Notes: generated by a model from the sequence alone, not told the origin. A DNA stretch of 38,717 bases from Anaerolineae bacterium (GCA_022843745.1 JALHNB010000055.1:1-38717), one strand, 5' to 3'; shown: positions 18,001 to 24,882, numbered from the stretch's first letter. Program-made: numbers and translations.

Positions 18001-18858
18001 GTGCGACCAGACGGCACGGATTCGCGCATCCTGTTCGAAGCCGAAGAGACCGAGGACACCTACGACTGGCCGGAGGACATCTGGTGGTCAGGCGCGAACA
18101 CACTCGAATATTACAACTACGGCGAAAGCACCAATGACGAAGGCGAAACCATTTACGGCTATTTTTACTTCCGCGATATTCTGGGCGTTTTCCCAGACCC
18201 CAAACCCTGGGATGGCGACATTTACTTCAATGATGATTACGCCGAGATGATTGCGCGGCAGCCCGGTGGCGATCTGGTCGTGGCGCGGCAGACCTTCAGC
18301 ACAGGCGTGAACCCCGGCTACACCTACTATCTCTATAACACCGTCACCGGGGAAGCCGACTATTTTGCCCGTCTGACCGAATATCCGGAGCAGGATTTGA
18401 CCGTTCTGTGGCATCCACTCGGCACAAAGCTTTATTATCACTACCCAACGCCGGAAAATCAGCCCGTCATCTGGTACATTTTTGACCCCGCCACGAGCCA
18501 GCACACGCGCCTCAACGAACTGTATTGGGGCGAATGGTCACCGCAGGGTCGCTACGTGGCCTACGCGACGAACAGCCGCACCCAACCGTTGGGCATCTGG
18601 GACGGCGAAACCGGGCTTTTCCGCACCTACTGTATCCCCGAAACCGGAGCGCGATTATACGACGGGCCGATTTTGTGGTCGCCGGATGAGCGCTACATCG
18701 CCCTGCAAACGGGCTTGCCGAAGGACGAATCGCAGGAAGGTGTCGGCGAACATATCCTGATTCTGGACATCGAAACGGGCAGCGTCACCGATCTTTCGTA
18801 TGGTGAAGGGCCATTGTATCTGTGGGCTGTCGAGCCGGGGACGGAGGTGGGGGAATGA
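15064..18858 (+). CDS. Giant secreted beta-propeller (WD40/TolB-like) protein
   Basis: Extracytoplasmic protein of 1264 aa. A signal peptide (LIFAIFLVAIAIVGVTLAQ) is followed by WD40-like blades (FSHDGRWLALAVETRIELWNTETGEL; FSGDDQRVLVRN; WRLWNAETGEV) over about residues 40-620. A middle helical part (about 640-770) contains two Cys-bracketed stretches (GCLYYIY...FAC and MCLLSRY...LVC). A Thr/Pro linker near 860-885 precedes a second propeller (ISPDSRWILAFGINEIFVVRPDG; WSPQGRYVAYATN; WSPDERYIALQTG). Such proteins usually mediate protein-protein contacts at the cell surface. The stop overlaps the ATG of the SH3 gene (ATGA), so the pair is translationally coupled. The ligand is unknown. Confidence 0.85.
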   Translation: MRHTRLIFAIFLVAIAIVGVTLAQQSELSGTAFQVVSELGRAVPKSMIYDPNFERYAVIDAYGKLMLVDAQTFEEQHVLYEYGAFNDLAFSHDGRWLALAVETRIELWNTETGELTADLTDLSQAKRVHGPLTFARDDNLLLFFGTYPAPPELRRFEDDTTTVPWLWNLTKARDEGDSTFPRNVEALAFFDYRNGFVLGPDNRIVAALPGRLNVIDAYSTDVLYDIDTARYEQDPMDVWFSRRDNRIYIRPVEEFSLIQVDTQRGVLVEFPLSQELTLNDLQTIGGIELGTTAQVIGGAASTQKIPLLEVLLGYDYRDYEPWLNHPLTVTLIDALEPPTGDEAQLRPLLFVFDEETQKGQFVFSRSYIASQLVFSGDDQRVLVRNVGGEEEKIEIYDLASGRLEQSLIPALRDSYYSPSRKNRILAYDQSGETIISDFQRYEAATTDVIAEDLRYSQRFDRFFFSGDNIVTLSGSEWRLWNAETGEVIERKVLSFNGDIIAAAPDGYQFLTRFYTNEDQGAEILDVTSGERRTVRFTELRGRFIEDVLPSADWEHFLVIYSTNSYGPYDPGNEIAMYSMEDGGQQWFMAGDDLPYPYGRSYGWVDNSTVYVYGEDGEQPEREYATEEEYIPPYETDDTLGCLYYIYFYAGVDYETLESVYPQIEAALSPQAMSELTTFACNRAREIEASWTETSGTVTRTPPAPLVVANVPMCLLSRYGEHSQALVTDWQNLIASLPEEEGAEMAALVCEGISNADRLPASFAPQTMMIDAESGVRSFGDYTPPGNIRPISPILTEFERTEERSMGAAILSPDESLVAASSLPGELIIYRFVSASYRALLDFGTATAGAVFDAENRIGALPSPTPTFSPLGTARPTLTPTITPTPPPRAETLADLPRLGETENLCPAETLYSIDAPPPDYNPAGRLIAPVTGDEEWAINPASGRRNPDETIPTCQFGLTCKISPDSRWILAFGINEIFVVRPDGTDSRILFEAEETEDTYDWPEDIWWSGANTLEYYNYGESTNDEGETIYGYFYFRDILGVFPDPKPWDGDIYFNDDYAEMIARQPGGDLVVARQTFSTGVNPGYTYYLYNTVTGEADYFARLTEYPEQDLTVLWHPLGTKLYYHYPTPENQPVIWYIFDPATSQHTRLNELYWGEWSPQGRYVAYATNSRTQPLGIWDGETGLFRTYCIPETGARLYDGPILWSPDERYIALQTGLPKDESQEGVGEHILILDIETGSVTDLSYGEGPLYLWAVEPGTEVGE

Positions 18859-19973
18859 ACGCACATTCATTTTTGACGCAAAGGCGCAAAGAACGCAAAG
18901 GAACGCAGAGAATTTTAGAATCATATGCAAAATGGGCGTTTTTCCGTAGGGGCGACATTGTAGGGGCGCATGGCTGTGCGCCCAAATCCTTTTACATCCC
19001 TGTTTTCTCCGCGTCCCTTGCACCTCTGCGCCTCTGCGTTGCGCTTCTCACCTTCCTGATTCTCGCCACGCCCATGCTCGCCCAGGACGAATCCGTCTAC
19101 GTGACGACGCAGGATTTCACGTCGTTTCGCGCTGGGCCGGGGCGCAGTTTTGAACGCATCGCCGTTATTCCCGCAGCGACGACACTCCACGCCATTGGGC
19201 GTACTACCGATAACCGCTGGATTCAGGTCGAGTATGAAAATCAACGCGGCTGGGTCGTTTCGTGGCTGCTGGTGTGGACAGGCGATGTGCTGACGCTCAA
19301 ACTGGACGGACTCGACCCGCTTCCGTTCGCCCGCCGCATCAGCGTGACCATGACCGCCAACCGTGAAGCGCCCTATTATGCCAGCTACGAATCCGGCGTT
19401 CGCCTGGGAACGATTCCCGAAGGCACGCGCGTAGAGATGACCGGGCGTTTCGGCTCTGGCCGGACGATCTGGCTGCAATTCGAAAAAGATGGGCAATATG
19501 TGTGGTCGGGCGCGTGGAATTACAATATTCGCGGCGATTTTCTGACGCTGCCGGATGCCGCCTCGATCTATCCCTACGGGCGTTTACTCGGCAAGCTCAA
19601 CACCGGAATCAGCAATACCGAGGACAATTTTTCGGACATCGCGTTTATCTGGCGCAGCCTTGCCAGCGGGGAAAGCGTGACGTGCGACGACCTGCCACGC
19701 CCTGCCCGTGTGATCGAATTTTCGACGGATGACGTGGCGGATGCCGAACTGCTGATGCCTGCCGTGAGCGCCGTCGCCTCAGCCATCGACCACACCAACA
19801 CGGCGATTCAGATGTTCGCGGACGTGTGCGCGTTGGAAGGCGCGGATCGTTACCTCACGCCGGAGCAGATCAACGCCGCGCTTGCCGAAGTGGATGCCGC
19901 CGCCCGCGATTTCGTGCTGGCGGAAAGCCTGTTCGAGCCGCTGACACGGAGGGATCCGTCGGTGGGGAATTGA
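18855..19973 (+). CDS. Secreted SH3 protein with repeat-derived N-terminus
   Basis: Protein of 372 aa. ATG 18855 overlaps the preceding stop and is preceded by GGAGGTGGGGG. The first ~50 residues (LTQRRKERKGTQR; RRGDIVGAHGCAP; APLRLCV) are encoded by an 8-mer array, a palindromic repeat and an inverted 8-mer array. The hydrophobic core ALLTFLILATPMLAQ follows this, so the signal peptide has a ~60-residue n-region. SH3 domain 1 spans about 78-140 (FRAGPGRSFERIAVIP; GWVVSWLLVW) and domain 2 about 160-225. The C-terminal helical region is bounded by Cys (VTCDDLP and FADVCALE), as in the 8859 gene. The last 20 codons (FVLAESLFEPLTRRDPSVGN) recur twice downstream behind unrelated genes. Confidence 0.85.
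   Translation: MNAHSFLTQRRKERKGTQRILESYAKWAFFRRGDIVGAHGCAPKSFYIPVFSASLAPLRLCVALLTFLILATPMLAQDESVYVTTQDFTSFRAGPGRSFERIAVIPAATTLHAIGRTTDNRWIQVEYENQRGWVVSWLLVWTGDVLTLKLDGLDPLPFARRISVTMTANREAPYYASYESGVRLGTIPEGTRVEMTGRFGSGRTIWLQFEKDGQYVWSGAWNYNIRGDFLTLPDAASIYPYGRLLGKLNTGISNTEDNFSDIAFIWRSLASGESVTCDDLPRPARVIEFSTDDVADAELLMPAVSAVASAIDHTNTAIQMFADVCALEGADRYLTPEQINAALAEVDAAARDFVLAESLFEPLTRRDPSVGN
18875..18910 (+). repeat. 8-bp-period CGCAAAG array, copy 2
   Basis: ACGCAAAG, GCGCAAAG, AACGCAAAG, GAACGCAGAG in tandem, translated as part of the N-terminus of the SH3 protein. It is inverted relative to the array at 19007-19044, and a palindromic repeat lies between them, so the three together look like a small MITE-like element. 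Confidence 0.75.
18946..18983. repeat. Dispersed GGGGCGCA palindrome, copy 4, with a partial duplicate
   Basis: A partial unit GTAGGGGCGACATT (18946-18959) is followed by a full unit GTAGGGGCGCATGGCTGTGC plus GCCC (18960-18983). It lies in frame in the SH3 gene, encoding RRGDIVGAHGCAP. Confidence 0.75.
19007..19044 (-). repeat. 8-bp-period CGCAAAG-type array, copy 3
   Basis: On the minus strand ACGCAGAG, GCGCAGAG, GTGCAAGG, GACGCGGAG. It is the inverted partner of 18875-18910. Its plus-strand translation (APLRLCVAL) forms the beginning of the signal-peptide hydrophobic core. Confidence 0.7.
19911..19973 (+). repeat. Gene-end tag, copy 1 (native 3' end of the SH3 gene)
   Basis: The last 20 codons plus stop of the SH3 gene. 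Copies 2 (21275-21338) and 3 (21748-21820) follow the next two genes. Shared core: TTCGAGCCG then TGA, a variable part, GAT, CCGTC or CAGTC, and GTGGGGAATT before the stop. Confidence 0.85.
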
Positions 19974-20004
19974 AGGTAAAAAAACAATTGAGCATCAACC
20001 CAAA

Positions 20005-21243
20005 ATGAAAATCACTTTGTATGTATTTCTAATTGCCATATGCCTATCTTCAAGGGCAGTATTTGGGCAATCTTTGGTATTTGAGGATGCTGTTGATTGT
20101 AGGCTTTATCCTGAATTACCGCCGGATGAAGCGGCTATAGCTTATCGAAACTTAGCCGCTAGACAAGATCAAAATCAAAACTATACTGAAGCGATTATTA
20201 GTTTGAGTTGCGCTATCCAACTCAAGCCAGATTATGCGTTAGCATATTACGAGCGTGGGAGTATTTTTCAAGTAGTCGGAGACTACTCTCAAGCAATTGC
20301 AGATGCTTCACAAGCCATCGAACTAAAGTTTTCACCAATAGACTGGGTTTACGATGTAAGAGGCTGGACTTATTTCAACTTGGGAGAATACGAATATGCT
20401 ATCGCTGATTACAATCTGGCTATCCAGTTTATTGAAGATACAATGCAGCTTCCAAAATATTACTTTTCCAGAGGGGCTGTATACCAGAGGCTAAATAATC
20501 ATATTGAGGCAATCCAAAACTTCACTTTAGCAATAAAAATTGACTCTAACGACTCAGGCGCTTACAACAGTCGAGGCGTGAGTTACTATGAACAAGGTGA
20601 ATATCAATTCGCACTTGCAGATTATAATAGAGCGATTGAGCTTGATCCCACAAATGCGAATATCTATTACAATCGCGGTGGAGTTTATGATGAGTTAGGT
20701 GATTATGAAAGCGCCATTTCAGATTACAATAGGGCAATTCAACTAGGCCAAACTGAGAATTTAACGAACTACTACACTGTACGTGGCACATCTTATACCC
20801 ATATGGGTAACTATGAGCAAGCTCTCGCAGATCACAATTATGCGATTGAACTAGCCCCCCAAAATCCTGCTGCATATTACAATCGCGGAAAAACTTACGA
20901 ACAGCAAGACGAATATCGGCTTGCCTTGCATGACTACAATACATCGATAGAGCTTGATCCTGATGGATATATAGGTGCATATATCACTCGGGGAGATATC
21001 TATAAGAAAATTGGTGATGATCAAAAAGCTGAAGCAGATTATATTCATGCTACTTTGTTAGATCCAGACATGGCTGATGCTTATAAACAACTTGGACGCT
21101 TATACGACTCACAATTCAAATATCCCCGGGCATTGGAGAATTATCACACCTATCTAGACCTCGCGGGCGAGGACACCGATCCTGAAATCGCGAGACGTGT
21201 TCTAGAGCTGGAGCGAGGCCAAGTTAGCTTAACTGGGCTGTGA
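20005..21243 (+). CDS. Secreted TPR-repeat protein
   Basis: Extracytoplasmic protein of 412 aa: signal peptide (ITLYVFLIAICLSSRAVFG) followed by about nine tetratricopeptide repeats from residue 45 to the end. Clear units include AYYERGSIFQVVGDYSQAIA, AYNSRGVSYYEQGEYQFALA, IYYNRGGVYDELGDYESAIS and AYKQLGRLYDSQFKYPRALE. TPR arrays are protein-protein scaffolds. The gene is visibly more AT-rich than the SH3 gene before it and lies between two copies of that gene's 3' tail, which points to insertion of foreign DNA. ATG 20005 has no strong ribosome site; the upstream tag ends in GTGGGGAATTGAAGG, 29 bases before. Partner unknown. Confidence 0.85.
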   Translation: MKITLYVFLIAICLSSRAVFGQSLVFEDAVDCRLYPELPPDEAAIAYRNLAARQDQNQNYTEAIISLSCAIQLKPDYALAYYERGSIFQVVGDYSQAIADASQAIELKFSPIDWVYDVRGWTYFNLGEYEYAIADYNLAIQFIEDTMQLPKYYFSRGAVYQRLNNHIEAIQNFTLAIKIDSNDSGAYNSRGVSYYEQGEYQFALADYNRAIELDPTNANIYYNRGGVYDELGDYESAISDYNRAIQLGQTENLTNYYTVRGTSYTHMGNYEQALADHNYAIELAPQNPAAYYNRGKTYEQQDEYRLALHDYNTSIELDPDGYIGAYITRGDIYKKIGDDQKAEADYIHATLLDPDMADAYKQLGRLYDSQFKYPRALENYHTYLDLAGEDTDPEIARRVLELERGQVSLTGL

Positions 21244-21274
21244 CTAGAACTACTCGGCAAAATAGCTATTTCAT

Positions 21275-21338
21275 TACTGTGCTGGCGGAGAAACTGTTCG
21301 AGCCGTTGACTCGCCGCGATCAGTCAGTGGGGAATTAG
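21275..21338 (+). repeat. Gene-end tag, copy 2 (orphan)
   Basis: Encodes TVLAEKLFEPLTRRDQSVGN and a stop without any start: the same tail as the SH3 gene end. It begins 31 bp after the TPR gene stop and ends six bases before the next gene. Its GTGGGGAATTAGG may serve as ribosome site for GTG 21344. Confidence 0.85.
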
Positions 21339-21343
21339 GCATA

Positions 21344-21820
21344 GTGGAAAGTAAACAACATCCTTTTAACTTCATCCCTGGATGCTTTTTTGCAGCCGCC
21401 GCAGTTTCTTGCGGGTGTATATTCGGCCTGCTAAATGAGTTTGGTTGTAAGGGTACGTCTACAACCCTAGGTACAAAGCAATGCACCTCTGAGTATTCAA
21501 ATTTTGTTTTGATATTTTCATTCTTGAGTCTCGTGTTCATGCTGGCGCTGCTTGCTGTTACGGCTAATCTCAGTTTTCGTCCTAAAATCAGACTCGCAGC
21601 GTTTGGGGTCTTTATCATCTACGGGATTTGGCTAATTTTTTCTCGTCTATGCTTTGGAATATTCCATACTTCACGACTCGCTATTAGCCATCCAATGTTG
21701 ATCGGAATTGTCTTGAATGCACACTCCTACACCAAAATGATTAATTCGCCCGCGATTTTGTGCTGGCGCAGAAGCCCGTTCGAGCCGTTGATGCGCCGCG
21801 ATCCGTCAGTGGGGAATTGA
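21344..21820 (+). CDS. Small hypothetical membrane protein fused to a gene-end tag
   Basis: Unrecognised protein of 158 aa starting at GTG 21344. About three to four hydrophobic segments (13-32, 53-75, 82-105 and a weaker one near 115-130), Cys-rich near the first loop. The last 13 residues, FEPLMRRDPSVGN, match the C-terminus of the SH3 protein because the frame runs into tag copy 3; the tag has gained one base, so upstream of that point it is read out of frame (ILCWRRSP). The natural stop of this gene may therefore be lost. The gene is AT-rich like the TPR gene, and both lie between tag copies. Confidence 0.5.
   Translation: MESKQHPFNFIPGCFFAAAAVSCGCIFGLLNEFGCKGTSTTLGTKQCTSEYSNFVLIFSFLSLVFMLALLAVTANLSFRPKIRLAAFGVFIIYGIWLIFSRLCFGIFHTSRLAISHPMLIGIVLNAHSYTKMINSPAILCWRRSPFEPLMRRDPSVGN
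21748..21820 (+). repeat. Gene-end tag, copy 3 (orphan)
   Basis: CGCCCGCGATTTTGTGCTGG (from 21748) through GTGGGGAATTGA matches 19901-19973, extending ten bases further 5' than copy 2. It carries one extra base in GCGCAGAAGCCCG compared with GCGGAAAGCCTG of copy 1, so the ancestral reading frame is shifted inside the copy. Confidence 0.8.
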
Positions 21821-21842
21821 AGAGAATTACCAGCATCCGCTA

Positions 21843-21964
21843 AGGGTTAAAACCCTCAGCTAAGGTAAATCAAGTCCACTAAAGGGACTCATGGTGACTG
21901 AAGTTTGTGTATTTTTAACCTCTTTAGTAGGTTTGGATTTCGGCAGCCGGGGCATTTCAATGCC
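21843..21964. repeat. Intergenic element with three short hairpins
   Basis: Three inverted repeats follow one another: AGGGTT-AA-AACCCT (21843-21856), AGTCC-ACTAAAG-GGACT (21873-21889) and GGCATT-TC-AATGCC (21951-21964). The style resembles dispersed palindromic intergenic elements of Chloroflexota and Cyanobacteria as I remember them. No gene is seen in this 226-bp gap. Confidence 0.45.
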
Positions 21965-22010
21965 TGGTGGAAGATAAACGCGAAAGTCGAGGTTTTGGAT
22001 CGATTCTAAA

Positions 22011-22051
22011 TCCTTTGCGCCTCTTTGCGACCTCTACGCCGTTGCGTCAAA
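22011..22051 (-). repeat. 8-bp-period CGCAAAG array, copy 4, at the 3' end of the Rieske gene
   Basis: On the minus strand TTTGACGCAACG, GCGTAGAG, GTCGCAAAG, AGGCGCAAAG. The stop codon of the Rieske gene (22047-22049) lies inside the first unit. Confidence 0.7.
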
Positions 22052-23054
22052 CCCCACTTCTTTCCGTCTCAAGGTAGAACTGCTTGACCCAATAGCGATA
22101 TTTCCCGACTGGCCCGTCACCCTCCGCGAGAATCGGCGGCTGGACATAGCGCTTGTGCTGCCAGATTGGGATGTCCTGCTCGACATCGTGCTTGAAGCCA
22201 GCGAACGTAAATGTGCTGACGAGGCGGTTAAAAACGGCGCGTGGCATCAGACTCAGCAGCGGGTGGATGCGCCCCGGCTCGTTATCATTGAACAGACTCA
22301 AGGCGATGCGCAGCGTGATTTGTTGACCATCCAGCGGTGTCGCCAGCACAAACAGCCGCGCCCGGATGCCCATCTGCGGCACAGTCACGTCAACCTGCGA
22401 ATAGCCCAGGCCGTAAACATGAATTTCAAACTCGGAGCGAACTGATGTGCGCAGCGGCCCTGAAGCCCGCCGCATGGCATAGCGCGTCGTCAGATATGGG
22501 CCATCTGTCACCAGCGGCTTGAGCATCTCAATCGCCGTGTAGCCGTGCGTCTCGCTGAAATGCCCAATATCGACACTGTTTTCGGTGGTTTCCTGCGGAT
22601 GCCCGCGAAAATTCCAGCTTGTTGCCGTCAGCGATGACCAGTTTTCGAGGTCGAGATCAGGCACTTCCCAGGCAGGCGGCGCACCTGTCGCATCAAAATA
22701 CGCCAGAATGAAGCCATTTTTTTCGCGCGTCGGGAAAACTTTCGCCAGCGCTTTCGGCGGGATGCGGGTGCCATATGGCACAACTATGCACAGCCCGGTG
22801 GTATCAAACTCAAAATGATGAAACGGACAGCGCACATATTCGCCCTGAATATCCCCGCCAACACCGAGATGTGCGCCCAAATGAGGACAATACGCGCCCA
22901 TGACATTCGCCACGCCGGAAGCCGTGCGATACAAAATCACGTCCTGCCCCATGAACTGCGTCCGCCGGATGTCGCCAGAGTGCAGCGCGGCGCTCAATTC
23001 CAGCGCGTACCAGCCTGTAGGGAATGGTGGTAGTAATGGGACATCAGATTCCAT
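22047..23054 (-). CDS. Rieske non-heme iron oxygenase (KshA/DAF36-like)
   Basis: Oxygenase of 335 aa. The Rieske [2Fe-2S] site is complete: C56-x-H58 (CPHLGAHLG) and C76-x-x-H79 (CPFHHFEF). The catalytic domain carries the mononuclear iron motif N159-x-x-D162-x-x-H165-x4-H170 (ENSVDIGHFSETHGY), the form found in 3-ketosteroid 9-alpha-hydroxylase KshA and cholesterol 7-desaturase DAF36/Neverland. Such enzymes need a reductase, which is not adjacent. ATG 23054 follows GGAG at good spacing. It is divergent from the KduD-like gene. A sterol- or steroid-like substrate is inference from the motif. Confidence 0.9.
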   Translation of the reverse strand: MESDVPLLPPFPTGWYALELSAALHSGDIRRTQFMGQDVILYRTASGVANVMGAYCPHLGAHLGVGGDIQGEYVRCPFHHFEFDTTGLCIVVPYGTRIPPKALAKVFPTREKNGFILAYFDATGAPPAWEVPDLDLENWSSLTATSWNFRGHPQETTENSVDIGHFSETHGYTAIEMLKPLVTDGPYLTTRYAMRRASGPLRTSVRSEFEIHVYGLGYSQVDVTVPQMGIRARLFVLATPLDGQQITLRIALSLFNDNEPGRIHPLLSLMPRAVFNRLVSTFTFAGFKHDVEQDIPIWQHKRYVQPPILAEGDGPVGKYRYWVKQFYLETERSGV

Positions 23055-23197
23055 GAGATCGACTCCGGCGTGTATATAGCGATTCCATCATTTTATCCAT
23101 AGTTGCCGAAACCGAAAAACTCAACGCCGAACGCTAAAGAATGAAAACGGAATTTCAAATTCTTTGCGTCAAAGATTACAGATTGCCCGCGCAAAAT

Positions 23198-23227
23198 TTG
23201 CCCCTCATCGAGCCGATTCTCTATAAT
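23198..23227 (+). promoter_or_regulatory. Promoter of the dehydrogenase-isomerase pair
   Basis: -35 TTGCCC (23198-23203), an 18-bp spacer and a perfect -10 TATAAT (23222-23227), with expected transcription start near 23234. Because it lies downstream of the in-frame ATG 23141, it supports 23267 as the true start of the dehydrogenase. Confidence 0.65.
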
Positions 23228-23266
23228 ACAAACAATCCCTACCCACCCGCCGAAGGAGTATCCCTG

Positions 23267-24025
23267 ATGTTGGAACAATTCAGCCTGGAAGGACGACGCG
23301 CCATTGTCACGGGCGGCGGCGGAGCGATTGGCAGCGCCCTGAGTGCCGCGCTCTATGACGCCGGGGCGAATGTGGCGATTATTGGCCGCTCCGACAGCGT
23401 GAATCAGGCTGCGGCGGCAGTCGGCTCGCCCGAACGCCCTGTTCATGGCATCGTCTGCGATTTGACGGATCGCGCCGCCCTCCCTGCTGGTTTTTCCGAG
23501 GCAGTCCAAAAACTCGGCGGTATCGACATCCTGGTCACCTGTCATGGCACGGTCAAAGCGGGCGATTCGCTCACCTATGATGCCGCCAATTGGGACGAAA
23601 CGATTGAATCCAACCTGAATTCGGTGTTTCACCTGTGCCAGCTTGCCGCCGCGCCGATGATCGCGCAAGGCTACGGCAAAATCATCACGATTGCCTCGAT
23701 GCTCTCCTTTGGCGGCGGCCTGAAGGCAGCGGCGTATGCAGCCAGCAAAGGCGGTGTCGCGCAGGTGACGAAAGCGCTGGCGAACGAGTGGTCATCAAAA
23801 GGCATTAACGTCAATGCCATCGCCCCCGGCTACATCAAAACGAAACTCAACCAGCATGTCTGGTCAGACCCGGTACGGCATGAGCAAGTCCTCGCGTGGC
23901 TGCCATCGGGGAGATGGGGCGAACCTGCCGACCTCAAAGGGACGGTTGTATTTTTAGCCTCGTCCGCCTCAGATTATATTCACGGCATCGTCCTGCCTGT
24001 AGATGGCGGCTGGCTGGCACGATAA
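23267..24025 (+). CDS. SDR-family dehydrogenase (KduD/gluconate dehydrogenase-like)
   Basis: Classical short-chain dehydrogenase of 252 aa. The cofactor loop TGGGGAIG (15-22) and catalytic S144, Y157 and K161 (YAASKGG) are intact. The opening MLEQFSLEGRRAIVTGG and the end FLASSASDYIHGIVLPVDGGW resemble 2-deoxy-D-gluconate 3-dehydrogenase (KduD), which reduces or oxidises keto-deoxy-uronates. ATG 23267 has AAGGAG 9 bases upstream; the longer frame from 23141 precedes the promoter and is rejected. It overlaps the isomerase/epimerase gene by one base (TAATG), so both act in one pathway, probably uronate or sugar-acid catabolism. Exact substrate is inference. Confidence 0.92.
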   Translation: MLEQFSLEGRRAIVTGGGGAIGSALSAALYDAGANVAIIGRSDSVNQAAAAVGSPERPVHGIVCDLTDRAALPAGFSEAVQKLGGIDILVTCHGTVKAGDSLTYDAANWDETIESNLNSVFHLCQLAAAPMIAQGYGKIITIASMLSFGGGLKAAAYAASKGGVAQVTKALANEWSSKGINVNAIAPGYIKTKLNQHVWSDPVRHEQVLAWLPSGRWGEPADLKGTVVFLASSASDYIHGIVLPVDGGWLAR

Positions 24026-24882
24026 TGAAATTCACGCTAGGAATCGACAGCTTTGCCTTTCATCGTTACTACGGCGAATGTACCCGTTGGGAAACGCCGC
24101 TTGGTTTCCGCTGGACACCCAATGATTTTGTTAAGTTCGGACACCAGCAGGGAGTCGATGCGCTCTCACTGCAAACCTGTTACCTGCCCGCGCTGACCGA
24201 TTCTTACGTGGACGAGCTGCGAGGGCAGTTGGGAAATCTCTCGCGTGTGCTGACGTGGGGGCATCCTGATGGCTTGCAAGGCGGGAAAGCGCATCAGGCC
24301 GCCGCTGATCTGATCGCCACGCTGCCCAAAGCGAAGGCGCTGGGATGCAGTCTGGTGCGTTTTGTCGCCGGGAATCATTTTTACTATCACCTCGATCCCG
24401 CAGAACGCATTCGGGCGCTAGTGCCGATGATCCGCGATATTGCTCAGGAAGCCGCAAATCAAGGGCTTGATCTGGCGATGGAAAATCACGCCGATTTCAA
24501 CATTCGCCATCTGCTCACGATCATCGAACAGGTCGGCACATCCAATCTCGGCATTTGCTTCGACACGGGCAACGCGATACGGGTCGGCGATGACCCCATA
24601 GAGGCGGCCCGACTGGCCGCGCCGCTGGTCAAAATGGTGCATCTCAAAGATTTGCTCGTGCAGGAAGCATCAAAAGGCGACCCGACGGCATTATGGCCTT
24701 CTGCGCCTGTCGGTCAAGGCGATTTCGACATTCCGCTTATCCTGGAAACGCTCGATCACGGCGGCTATCATGGCTGCCTGTTCGTCGAATTAGCCGGCCT
24801 GCACAGCGATTGGCACGACGAAGAGGCCGTCGTCGCGGAAAGCCTGAAGTATCTGCGTGAGTTATTGACCTCAAGCATTTGA
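24025..24882 (+). CDS. Sugar phosphate isomerase/epimerase (xylose isomerase-like TIM barrel)
   Basis: AP-endonuclease-2/xylose isomerase-like TIM barrel of 285 aa. Metal-binding residues sit in the expected order: Glu in LAMENHADF, Asp in ICFDTGNAIR, His in VKMVHLKD and Glu in GCLFVELAG. The start ATG overlaps the stop of the dehydrogenase by one base. A frame open from 23896 is the out-of-frame extension over the upstream gene and is not used. Likely isomerises or epimerises a keto sugar or keto-acid produced by or fed to the adjacent dehydrogenase. The gene is followed after 7 bp by an inverted orphan copy of the MerR gene end. Confidence 0.9.
   Translation: MKFTLGIDSFAFHRYYGECTRWETPLGFRWTPNDFVKFGHQQGVDALSLQTCYLPALTDSYVDELRGQLGNLSRVLTWGHPDGLQGGKAHQAAADLIATLPKAKALGCSLVRFVAGNHFYYHLDPAERIRALVPMIRDIAQEAANQGLDLAMENHADFNIRHLLTIIEQVGTSNLGICFDTGNAIRVGDDPIEAARLAAPLVKMVHLKDLLVQEASKGDPTALWPSAPVGQGDFDIPLILETLDHGGYHGCLFVELAGLHSDWHDEEAVVAESLKYLRELLTSSI

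Noticed and set aside
18822-18854. Upstream ATG 18822 for the SH3 gene
   Set aside because: It lies inside the end of the propeller gene; ATG 18855 has the classical ATGA overlap and GGAGG-type site.
23141-23266. Upstream start of the SDR gene at 23141
   Set aside because: A good promoter (TTGCCC-N18-TATAAT) lies downstream of this ATG, and AAGGAG plus the family N-terminus support 23267.
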